From: Elusimicrobiota bacterium
Lineage (GTDB): Bacteria > Elusimicrobiota > Elusimicrobia > UBA1565 > UBA9628
Assembly: GCA_028871595.1 (NCBI GenBank)
Contig: JAGWMT010000238.1
Location: forward strand, 1-5,231
Length of the DNA stretch: 5,231 bases
Direction: 5' to 3'
Shown here: one piece after another, positions 1-5,231 of the stretch
How positions within the stretch are numbered: the first letter of the stretch is position 1
How the letters are laid out: every line of letters begins with the position of its first letter
The notes under the pieces: generated by a model
What the model was told of the DNA's origin: nothing
What the model saw: the letters and a program-made list of their open reading frames with translations, nothing else
Database searches by the model: none
Position numbers and translations under genes: made by a program

Positions 1-1
1 G

Positions 2-862
2 GTCCTGGTCCTCGGATCTCTGTATCCGTTCGAGAGCGTCTTGGCGGCCGTCGCCCACCAGCTCACGCCGGTCGTGGCGTCCTTGGAGGCGGCCCGGCGC
101 TTGGCGGAGGTCGCGCAGAAACTGGGCCGCCGCGTGGACTGCCATGTGAAGGTGGACACGGGGATGGGCCGCATCGGAGCGGGCCCGGAGGCCGCGCTGG
201 GGATCGTTCGGTATCTGGCGCGCCTGAATGCCGTTCGCGTCCAGGGAATTTACACTCATCTGGCCGACGCGGAAGATGGCGCCCGGTTTACCGCCCTCCA
301 ATTGAAACGCTTTCGTTCCGTCGTCGCCGTTTTGACCCGCGAAGGCCTCCGTCCGCCGCTGGTCCACGCCGCGAATTCCGCCGGCGCCCTCAAGCGCCCG
401 GGCTCGCGCTTCGACCTGGTCCGCCCCGGCTTGGCCGCCTACGGTTTGTATCCCGGCTTCGAGCCCGCGCTGACGCTGAAGTCCAAGATCATTTTCCTCA
501 AGACCGTGGCCAAGGGGACTCCCATCAGTTATGGCGGGACCTGGCGTGCCAAGCGCCCCGCGCGCGTCGCCACTCTCCCGATCGGTTACGCCGACGGTTA
601 CTCGCGGGCGCTTTCCAACAGGGCGTCCGTCCTGGTCGGCGGCCGGCGCTGCCCGGTGGTCGGTCGCGTGACGATGGACCAGACCATGGTGGACGTCACG
701 TCCGTTCCGTCGGCGCGGGTCGGCGACGACGCCGTGCTGATCGGGCGGCAGGGCCGGTCCGAGATATTCGCCGCGGAGCTCGCGCGGCTGTGCGGGACGA
801 TACCTTACGAGACCGCGACCGCGCTGTCCGCGCGCGTCCCGCGGGTGGGGGTGCGGACGTGA
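2..862 (+). CDS. alr: Alanine racemase, 5'-truncated by window edge
   Basis: PLP-dependent cytoplasmic enzyme that interconverts L- and D-alanine, supplying D-Ala for peptidoglycan. The reading frame is open to the left edge, so the start and roughly the first 80-90 residues of a usual 360-390 aa protein are missing, including the PLP-binding lysine. Visible family motifs in order: KVDTGMGRIG (from nt 149; corresponds to the carbamylated Lys and Arg of the barrel active site), YTHLADAED (His), HAANSAG (PLP-phosphate region), RPGLAAYGLYPG (Arg near the PLP pyridine nitrogen), then in the C-terminal beta domain IGYADGYSR (nt 581-604; the second catalytic base Tyr in the family) and VTMDQTM (nt 671-688; substrate-binding Met-Asp). 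All these landmark residues are present, so the enzyme looks active. An internal TTG at 41 is not the start, because homology continues upstream of it (LVLGSLYPFESV). Its stop overlaps the mlaE start by one base, implying translational coupling. Identity is very secure; the only doubt is the unseen N-terminus. Confidence 0.96.
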   Translation, partial: VLVLGSLYPFESVLAAVAHQLTPVVASLEAARRLAEVAQKLGRRVDCHVKVDTGMGRIGAGPEAALGIVRYLARLNAVRVQGIYTHLADAEDGARFTALQLKRFRSVVAVLTREGLRPPLVHAANSAGALKRPGSRFDLVRPGLAAYGLYPGFEPALTLKSKIIFLKTVAKGTPISYGGTWRAKRPARVATLPIGYADGYSRALSNRASVLVGGRRCPVVGRVTMDQTMVDVTSVPSARVGDDAVLIGRQGRSEIFAAELARLCGTIPYETATALSARVPRVGVRT

Positions 863-1650
863 TGGAGACGCTCTTCGCCCCGTTCGGACGCGCGATCCTG
901 GGCGCCGCCGAGGAAATGGGCCATTTCGTCTTCCTGGTCCGCTCGACCTTCCAGTGGATGTTCCGGTCCAAGATCGAATGGCGGCAGACCTTGATCCAGA
1001 TGGGCCGCATAGGCGTGGACTCCCTGCCGGTGACGGCGATGACGATGTTCTTCACGGGCATGGTGCTGTCGCTCCAGTCCGGCGCCACGACCAAGCACTT
1101 CTTCAACGTGCCGCTGTTCCTGGGGACCGTCGTCTCGTTCTCGATCGTGATGGAGCTGGGACCCGTGCTCACCGCCGTGGTGATCGCCGGCCGCGCGGGA
1201 GCCGCCATCGCCGCCGAACTCGGGACCATGAAGGTCACCGAGCAGATCGACGCGTTGTACACGCTGGGCACGGACCCGGTGCGCTACCTGGTGATTCCTC
1301 GCCTGCTGGCCTTCCTGATGGTCCTGCCGCTGCTGACCGTGGTCTCGGATTTCACCGGCATCCTGGGCGGCCTGTTCGTGGCGCGGGTCAAATACGATAT
1401 CCCGACCATCGTCTACTGGCACGACATCATCGACAATATGCAGGTGAAGCACTTCGTGCACGGCTTCCTGAAGACCTTCATCTTCGCGTTCCTGGTCTCC
1501 ATGGTCTCGTGCTACAAGGGCGTGACCACGCGCGGCGGCGCCGAGGGCGTGGGCAAGGCCACGACGCAGGCCGTCGTGATCAGCATGGTGCTCGTGCTCG
1601 TCGTGGACTACTTCGCCACCGCGCTGCTGAACGCGCTGGGGATCACCTAG
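862..1650 (+). CDS. mlaE: MlaE-family ABC transporter permease
   Basis: Inner-membrane permease (MlaE/DUF140 family) of an MCE lipid transporter, 262 aa, the usual family length. The N-terminus carries an amphipathic helix (about residues 1-35) and a first hydrophobic segment around 52-72. The family hallmark runs from residue 98 to 150: ELGPVLTA, then AGRAGAAIAAELGTM, VTEQIDAL, and a GTDP..YLVIPR block that forms the coupling region contacting the ATPase. Further hydrophobic segments lie at about 83-110, 143-175, 207-225 and 236-258. The ATG at 862 is chosen because it overlaps the alr stop in a TGATG arrangement, has a G-rich stretch (844-851) about ten bases upstream, and gives the usual family N-terminus. 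An upstream in-frame start would add only a shadow of alr. mlaF begins on the next codon after the stop. In known Mla complexes two MlaE subunits form the membrane core under an MCE hexamer. Assignment to the family is firm; lipid substrate and direction are not readable from sequence. Confidence 0.95.
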   Translation: METLFAPFGRAILGAAEEMGHFVFLVRSTFQWMFRSKIEWRQTLIQMGRIGVDSLPVTAMTMFFTGMVLSLQSGATTKHFFNVPLFLGTVVSFSIVMELGPVLTAVVIAGRAGAAIAAELGTMKVTEQIDALYTLGTDPVRYLVIPRLLAFLMVLPLLTVVSDFTGILGGLFVARVKYDIPTIVYWHDIIDNMQVKHFVHGFLKTFIFAFLVSMVSCYKGVTTRGGAEGVGKATTQAVVISMVLVLVVDYFATALLNALGIT

Positions 1651-2454
1651 ATGATCGACGCGGTCGGGGTCAAGAAGAGCTTCGGCAGGCGGACCATTCT
1701 CCGCGGCATCGACCTGAAGGTCGAGACCGGCGAGACCATGGTCATCATCGGCGGCTCCGGCTGCGGCAAAAGCACGTTCTTGAAATGCGTGATCGGCCTC
1801 CACGCGCCCGATTCCGGCACGATCGCCGTGGACGGCACCGACATCACGAAGCTCAAGACCGAGTCCGAGCTGGCCCAATACCGGCGCCGTTTCGGCTACC
1901 TGTTCCAGGAGGGCGCGTTGTTCGACTCCCTGACGGTCCAGGAGAACATCTGCTTCGGCCTTAAGTACTTGACCGACATCCCGGTGGAGAAATACCGCCG
2001 GATCGCGACCGACTCCCTGGCGCTGGTCGGCCTCAAGGACGTGGAGGACTTCAAGCCGTCGGAGCTGTCGGGCGGCATGAAAAAGCGCGTGGCGCTGGCC
2101 CGTGCCATCGCGGCGCAGCCCCAATACATTTTGTATGATGAGCCCACCACGGGTCTCGATCCGATCATGTCCGACGTGATCAACGACCTGATCCTCGATC
2201 TTCAGAAAAAGCTCAAGGTGACCGCCATCGTCGTGACGCACGACATGAAGTCGGCGTACAAGGTCGGCAGCCGCATCGCGATGTTCCATGAGGGGCGCGT
2301 GCTCCAAGTCGGCACTCCGGACGAGATTCGGAACACGAAGGACGAGCACGTGAAGCAGTTCGTCGAAGGCTTGAGCCAGGGACCCATCAAGATGAAGCTG
2401 AAGGAATTCGAGGCCGACGAGGCCCACGACGGCGCCCGCCGGGGCAAGGCCTGA
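1651..2454 (+). CDS. mlaF: MlaF-family ABC transporter ATP-binding protein
   Basis: Cytoplasmic ATPase that powers the MCE transporter, 267 aa. All nucleotide-binding motifs are intact: Walker A GGSGCGKST (residues 34-42), Q-loop Q86 in FQEGALFDSLTV (typical of the Mla subfamily), ABC signature LSGGMKKRVALARA (139-152), Walker B ILYDEPT (160-166) with catalytic E164, D-loop GLDP (168-171) and switch H197 in VVTHD. The LSGGM signature and the GALFDSLTV segment point to MlaF rather than a generic importer ATPase. The C-terminal tail (about 240-267) is charged and helical, where E. coli MlaF has a short extension that contacts its partner in the dimer; functional equivalence here is inference. 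The ATG directly follows the mlaE stop with no gap, preceded by GGGG (1638-1641) as a plausible ribosome site inside mlaE. The TGA overlaps the mlaD ATG by one base. No mlaB (STAS) gene is seen beside it. Confidence 0.96.
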   Translation: MIDAVGVKKSFGRRTILRGIDLKVETGETMVIIGGSGCGKSTFLKCVIGLHAPDSGTIAVDGTDITKLKTESELAQYRRRFGYLFQEGALFDSLTVQENICFGLKYLTDIPVEKYRRIATDSLALVGLKDVEDFKPSELSGGMKKRVALARAIAAQPQYILYDEPTTGLDPIMSDVINDLILDLQKKLKVTAIVVTHDMKSAYKVGSRIAMFHEGRVLQVGTPDEIRNTKDEHVKQFVEGLSQGPIKMKLKEFEADEAHDGARRGKA

Positions 2455-3785
2455 TGATTTCCCTGGAAGCCAAGGTCGGCGCGTTCGTTCTGACCGGGCT
2501 GGTCTGCATCGCGTCCGCGATCTTCCTCCTCGGCGACTACACGTTCGAACGGCGCTACACTCTCTACGCGACCTTCACCGACGTCGCGAACCTGTCGAAG
2601 GACGCGCCGGTCAAGCTGTCCGGCGTGGAGATCGGCAAGGTGAAGGGCCTGGTCCTGGAGGACCACCACGCGAAGGTCATCCTGGCCATCCGCCACGGCG
2701 TGGACATCTACAACGACGCCGAATTCTCCATCGGCTCCACCGGCATCATCGGCTCGAAGTACCTGGCCATCGACCAAGGTCATTCGTCCTCCGGCATCAT
2801 GCCCGCGGGGACGGTCGTCCGCGGCACGGATCCGATCTCCATCGAAAAGTCGCTGACGCAGGCCCTTGGGAAGCTGGAGAAGCTCCTTGACGGGTTCAAC
2901 AAAGAGGGCCCGCGGGGGAACCTGACCGACAACCTGCGCGAGACCGTGGCCAACGTCCGCGACATGACGGCCAACCTCAACGATCTGATCGCCACGACGA
3001 AACCGAAGCTCGAGAAGGCGCTGGACCGCACCGACGACATCACCGCCAAGCTCGACTCGCTGCTGGAAAAGTCCAACCAGACCATGGCGGGCCTCGCCAC
3101 CGACAAGGGCACCATCGGCGCCCTGCTCCACGACGAGAAGGTCCGCGACGACGTCAAGCAGACCATCGCCGACGTGAAGGAAGCGGCCGGCACCGCCAAG
3201 GACGTGTTCGGCCGGATCACGCAGTTCCGCGTGTTCTGGAACTACGATTGGCGCTACGACACTTTGGCGCGGACCTCCCATTCCGACGTCGGCCTGAAGA
3301 TCTACCCGCGCGCGGGGCATTACTACTACGGCGGCGTCTCCAACGTCGCCAACCTCAACGACGCCCCGCGCGGACGCCAACCCGACTACACCCAGCCCAA
3401 CCGGGTGGACGGCCTGATCGGCTGGGAGATGGGCCCCATGGACGTCGCCATCGGCGCGATCCGCTCCGGCGGCGGCGCGCGCGCGACCTACACGCCTCTT
3501 TACAAGGATCCGTTCTGGGGCCGCTTCTCCGTCCAGGCCCAGGCGTACGACTTCGGCCGGAACCGGATCGTCAACGGCAAGACTTTGAACAAGCCCGCGT
3601 ACGACGCCGGCCTCCTGGCCCGGATCAACAAGTACGTGGGCCTCGGCGCCCGCGTCGAGGACATCGCCGAGACGCCCCGCGTGATGAGCTGGGTGCACGT
3701 CAACTGGGAAGACCAGGACATCGCTTATCTGTTCGGCATGGCCACCTTCGGCGCCGCCGGCACGAAGGGCCGCAGCAAGAAGTAG
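2454..3785 (+). CDS. mlaD: Long MCE-domain protein (MlaD-like) with helical stalk and beta-rich C-terminal domain
   Basis: Membrane-anchored MCE protein, the substrate-channelling subunit that caps MlaE on the periplasmic side. Domain order: one N-terminal membrane segment (about 8-27, no cleavage site); a single MCE domain (about 35-125) with the typical strands YATFTDVANLSKDAPVKLSG, VEIGKV and the GSTGIIGSKYLAID core; a long helical, coiled-coil-like stretch (about 130-256) rich in Leu/Lys/Asp with the DKGTIGALLHDEKVRDD element common in longer MCE proteins; and a C-terminal region (about 258-437) of alternating polar/aromatic strands such as RVFWNYDWRY, HYYYGGVSNV and FSVQAQAYDFG, ending in a basic tail GTKGRSKK. 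At 443 aa it is more than twice E. coli MlaD (183 aa), so it is not a plain MlaD. The helical stretch could form a hydrophobic tube across the periplasm, and the beta-rich end could contact or sit in the outer membrane (inference). The ATG overlaps the mlaF stop by one base, indicating coupling. The symbol is used by position and domain; function of the C-terminal part is not known to me. Confidence 0.9.
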   Translation: MISLEAKVGAFVLTGLVCIASAIFLLGDYTFERRYTLYATFTDVANLSKDAPVKLSGVEIGKVKGLVLEDHHAKVILAIRHGVDIYNDAEFSIGSTGIIGSKYLAIDQGHSSSGIMPAGTVVRGTDPISIEKSLTQALGKLEKLLDGFNKEGPRGNLTDNLRETVANVRDMTANLNDLIATTKPKLEKALDRTDDITAKLDSLLEKSNQTMAGLATDKGTIGALLHDEKVRDDVKQTIADVKEAAGTAKDVFGRITQFRVFWNYDWRYDTLARTSHSDVGLKIYPRAGHYYYGGVSNVANLNDAPRGRQPDYTQPNRVDGLIGWEMGPMDVAIGAIRSGGGARATYTPLYKDPFWGRFSVQAQAYDFGRNRIVNGKTLNKPAYDAGLLARINKYVGLGARVEDIAETPRVMSWVHVNWEDQDIAYLFGMATFGAAGTKGRSKK

Positions 3786-3805
3786 TCTCCGCCCGTTTAC
3801 GAAAT

Positions 3806-3811
3806 GGAGGG
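3806..3811 (+). promoter_or_regulatory. Ribosome binding site that decides the start of the secreted-protein gene
   Basis: GGAGGG lies 7 bases before the ATG at 3819. A longer in-frame reading would start at the ATG at 3804, but that codon sits against the Shine-Dalgarno sequence itself and has no such element upstream. Starting at 3819 also puts a clean signal peptide at the very N-terminus. It is the best-matching ribosome site in the window, unlike the coupled starts of mlaE, mlaF and mlaD. Confidence 0.75.
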
Positions 3812-3818
3812 CGTCCCC

Positions 3819-4286
3819 ATGCGAACGTTGCTGATCCTCTCCGCGCTGCTCCCGTGCTCCGCCGCGGCGCTGGCCGAGCCGGCGCTGGTCTGCGGCACGC
3901 CGGGCGCGCCGCCCGAGTTCAAGCTGCCCGCCTATACCGTGTCGGAGAAGACCCCGGAGTGCGACCGCCGGATCGACTTCGCCTACGCCCGGACCGGAAA
4001 GAAGGTGGGGGCGTTCATGAAGGCCCAGCGCCGCATCCACCAGGACGTCAGCGACGTGCTGGGGCTCCAGGGCGGGGCGTTGTGCCTGGAAACATTGAAG
4101 TCGTACGCGGCCCTGCGCGAGCGCCAGTACGCGGCGCTGGCCAAGGCCCTGGCCGCCGAGCTGCAGGAGGAAGTCGGCTCCTGCGCCGTCGTCGCCGTCC
4201 CGAAGACCGCCCCCGTCCGGACTCCGGAGCCGGACGACGCCCCGGCTCCGGCGCCGCCGCACGCGCCGATGATCGAGCCCATCTAA
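3819..4286 (+). CDS. Small secreted protein with four mature cysteines, unknown function
   Basis: I do not recognise this 155 aa protein. It begins with a signal peptide: MRTLL, a hydrophobic core, and an ALA/EP type I cleavage site after about residue 19. A cysteine at 13 is preceded by Leu-Leu-Pro, which is a poor lipobox, so a lipoprotein is unlikely. The mature part has four cysteines (25, 48, 89, 122), an even number compatible with two disulfide bonds in the periplasm. A predicted helical central part (about 50-120) contains ARTGKKVGAFMKAQRRIHQDV and a strongly amphipathic Ala/Leu/Glu helix near 95-118. The tail from about 128 is Pro/Ala-rich (for example DDAPAPAPPHAP) and probably disordered. 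It follows mlaD by 33 bases on the same strand with no visible terminator between them, so it likely belongs to the mla unit and may be a periplasmic accessory of the transporter (inference). It does not look like MlaC. Base composition matches the neighbours. Gene reality is well supported; function is open. Confidence 0.78.
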   Translation: MRTLLILSALLPCSAAALAEPALVCGTPGAPPEFKLPAYTVSEKTPECDRRIDFAYARTGKKVGAFMKAQRRIHQDVSDVLGLQGGALCLETLKSYAALRERQYAALAKALAAELQEEVGSCAVVAVPKTAPVRTPEPDDAPAPAPPHAPMIEPI

Positions 4287-4305
4287 AGGTTCACGGCCGA
4301 ACCTT
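4286..4305. terminator. Inverted repeat at the convergent 3' ends, possible bidirectional terminator
   Basis: AAGGTTC (4286-4292) and GAACCTT (4299-4305) form a perfect 7-bp stem around a 6-base loop. The structure covers the last base of the plus-strand stop codon and the stop and last codons of the minus-strand gene. There is no T-run after the stem on either strand, so it is not a textbook intrinsic terminator. Its position between two convergent genes is the main argument. Confidence 0.4.
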
Positions 4306-5052
4306 CGTCCAACCGAAGCCGCGATCCTTTCGTTTGAGCAACGCGACGAGCGCGTCCTTGAGCACGCCCTCCAAACGGCCGTCCGGGTATTTGTGACGGA
4401 GCAGCGCGCGGGCGCGGAGCATCAGGCGGTGGAACTCGGCGTCGGCGGAGAAGGAGACGCGGATGGAATGGGGGCGGGGGGCGGTGTTCGGCGATGATGA
4501 AGCGGGGGTAGGCGAGAGCGGCGCGGCGGATGGCGCGGGCGCCGCGCCGGCTGAGGTCGAAAAAAACGACGGTGAGTCGTCCATCGTCCGCGCCTTTTTT
4601 TGATCCAGGACGGGCCCGCAAACGCGAATGACATCCGGGCGGGGTTTCTCGGTTTGGCGGCCGGCCAGCAAGGATTGAACCTGCCATTTGCGGAGCCCGA
4701 TGCAGCGGGTCACCAGCACCGCGGCGTCCGGATCGTTCAAAAATGGATGCAGTAGGGCGACGGATTCGAACGTCAGCTTCCCCTCTCGAAGAAGATTCGA
4801 GATGGGCGGGAATTTCCGGATCGCCCGGGCGGCGCGGATGCGACGATATGCCGCCTCCTCTGACAGCCGCAGATGGTGGACGCAGAATTCGTATAGGGAG
4901 ACGCGCATTCGTTTTGACGGCAGATCGCGCTTGTCGATCTCCGCGAGGTGCTCCACTAAATCGCACGCGGACGTCCGTTCGGCCCTCGCGAGGGCTTTCG
5001 TCCGTTCCCATAATTCGTCATCGCTGAGTCGCGAGATATCCACGTTATTCAC
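4291..5052 (-). CDS. DUF222/HNH-endonuclease-like protein lacking the HNH domain
   Basis: 253 aa. The N-terminal part (about 7-135) resembles the helical front domain of DUF222/HNH-type proteins common in GC-rich bacteria: LSDDELWERTKALARAER, then HLAEIDKRDL, LSEEAAYRRIRAARAIRKFP, LLREGKLTFESVALLHPFL and a WQVQSLLAGR helix. A Pro/Ser/Ala-rich linker (about 160-195) leads to a second conserved block, IRVSFSADAEFHRLMLRARALLRHKYPDGRLEGVLKDAL (197-235). In longer relatives this block is followed by a linker and a C-terminal HNH nuclease with Cys/His residues. Here the protein ends at KDRGFGWTKVRP with no HNH motif, and the next gene starts 4 bases on, so the nuclease is absent. It is either a natural short form or a truncated remnant; the frame is otherwise intact. 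The start is taken as GTG at 5052; GTG at 5043 is an alternative, and neither has a clear ribosome site. Family resemblance is recalled, not searched; molecular function of the short form is unknown. Confidence 0.75.
   Translation of the reverse strand: MNNVDISRLSDDELWERTKALARAERTSACDLVEHLAEIDKRDLPSKRMRVSLYEFCVHHLRLSEEAAYRRIRAARAIRKFPPISNLLREGKLTFESVALLHPFLNDPDAAVLVTRCIGLRKWQVQSLLAGRQTEKPRPDVIRVCGPVLDQKKARTMDDSPSFFSTSAGAAPAPSAAPLSPTPASSSPNTAPRPHSIRVSFSADAEFHRLMLRARALLRHKYPDGRLEGVLKDALVALLKRKDRGFGWTKVRP
4560..4580 (-). other. Small stem followed by seven Ts inside the minus-strand gene
   Basis: Read on the minus strand, ACGAC (4580-4576), loop TCACC and GTCGT (4570-4566) form a 5-bp stem running straight into a T-run (4566-4560). 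It falls in the codons at the start of the Pro/Ser/Ala linker. The shape is that of a weak intrinsic terminator, but the stem is short and the location is within a coding region, so termination is only a possibility. Confidence 0.3.
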
Positions 5053-5055
5053 AGG

Positions 5056-5079
5056 GCAACTGTTGCCGGCACCAGTTGC
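5056..5079. promoter_or_regulatory. 24-bp near-perfect palindrome, candidate operator or leader hairpin
   Basis: The left half GCAACTGTTGCC (5056-5067) and right half GGCACCAGTTGC (5068-5079) match as an inverted repeat in 11 of 12 pairs; only 5063/5072 fails. The outer 7 bp and the inner TGCCGGCA are each perfect. The site ends 3 bases upstream of the GTG start of the minus-strand gene. It therefore covers the place where its ribosome site or promoter start would be. It could be a dimeric repressor's operator or an mRNA hairpin limiting translation. I do not recognise the binding protein. Confidence 0.5.
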
Positions 5080-5082
5080 TCT

Positions 5083-5231
5083 TTACATACCTCTACTGTG
5101 CGAAAACGCTTCGGCCTGACTTACCGCACCTCAAGGCCGCGATCTCGCGCCGAGAATACGGTCTGTTTCTTTGAGGGAAAATTGCTCCATCTGGTGGAGC
5201 AAGCGTTTGAGCCGCTTGTGGTTGCTCGACC
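5083..5231. other. Right-edge region without a convincing complete gene
   Basis: No complete gene is supported here. On the minus strand, a frame open from the right edge ends with TGA at 5131-5133 and would give a 32-residue tail with a basic/leucine pattern (KRLKRLLHQMEQFSLKETDRI); this could be the C-terminus of a gene outside the window. On the plus strand, a frame open from about 5014 to the edge has a GTG at 5098 and could be the beginning of a gene. Both are short and overlap each other, so at most one is real. The minus-strand tail looks slightly more protein-like. Confidence 0.3.
5178..5202 (-). terminator. Hairpin with short T-run, possible minus-strand terminator
   Basis: TTGCTCCA (5182-5189) and TGGAGCAA (5195-5202) form a perfect 8-bp stem with a 5-base loop. 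On the minus strand the stem is followed by TTTT (5181-5178) and then CCC, the form of a modest intrinsic terminator for a gene coming from beyond the right edge. Against it, the T-run is only four bases and all three minus-strand frames remain open through it. Confidence 0.35.

Noticed and set aside
805..2427. Very long minus-strand frame opposite mlaE and mlaF
   Set aside because: Its translation is His/Asp/Arg/Gln-rich low-complexity sequence typical of the antisense of GC-rich genes, and the plus strand encodes clear MlaE and MlaF.
3790..3813. CGCCC/GGGCG pair that could hide the ribosome site before 3819
   Set aside because: Only 5 bp with a 14-base loop; expected by chance in such GC-rich DNA.
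2202..4262. 686-residue minus-strand frame opposite mlaD and the secreted-protein gene
   Set aside because: Val/Asp/Gly/Arg-biased shadow composition with no recognisable domain; the plus-strand MCE domain and signal peptide explain the region.
3248..4396. Plus-strand frame of 382 residues overlapping mlaD and the following gene
   Set aside because: Arg/Pro-rich shadow spanning two real genes and their intergenic gap; no family resemblance.
4283..5011. Second minus-strand frame overlapping the HNH-like gene
   Set aside because: It covers the same DNA as the recognisable protein, one frame away, and its translation is Arg/Pro-rich; kept only as the -1 frame in the slippery-site observation.
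5200..5218. CAAGCG/CGCTTG inverted repeat
   Set aside because: Only 6 bp, overlaps the better 8-bp stem, and no T-run follows; treated as chance.
5075..5227. TTGCTC motif repeated three times near the right edge (5076, 5182, 5222)
   Set aside because: Six bases with irregular spacing and differing flanks; no evidence for a repeat array, CRISPR or attachment site.

Overview
The window is GC-rich and comes from a diderm (outer-membrane-bearing) bacterium. The evidence is a complete set of inner-membrane MCE/Mla lipid-transport core genes (permease, ATPase, MCE protein) directly behind an alanine racemase gene. GC-rich codon use, an MCE protein with a long helical region and a beta-rich C-terminus, and a DUF222/HNH-type relative together suggest Elusimicrobiota or a deltaproteobacterial/Myxococcota-like lineage. 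That placement is inference from general resemblance, not a search result.

Layout. Positions 2-862 (+) hold the 3' part of alr; its N-terminus with the PLP lysine lies off the left edge. Positions 862-1650 (+) are mlaE, 1651-2454 (+) mlaF and 2454-3785 (+) mlaD. These genes are packed with 1-base stop/start overlaps or directly abutting codons, so they form one transcription unit. A small gene for a secreted protein with four mature cysteines (3819-4286, +) follows 33 bases later with its own good ribosome binding site and probably belongs to the same unit.

The unit meets a convergent gene (4291-5052, -) only 4 bases away. That gene resembles the non-catalytic front part of DUF222/HNH-endonuclease-like proteins but stops before any HNH nuclease domain. 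A perfect 7-bp inverted repeat covers the junction of the two 3' ends. Upstream of the minus-strand gene lie a 24-bp near-perfect palindrome and about 180 bases with no convincing complete gene.

How the genes work together: MlaE, MlaF and MlaD would form an ATP-driven inner-membrane complex moving lipids between the inner and outer membranes. Alr supplies D-alanine for peptidoglycan. Translational coupling of the two places cell-wall precursor synthesis and envelope lipid transport under shared expression. No mlaC (periplasmic carrier) or mlaB (STAS) homologue is visible here. The extended MCE protein and the small secreted protein are the most interesting candidates for what replaces or supplements those parts.
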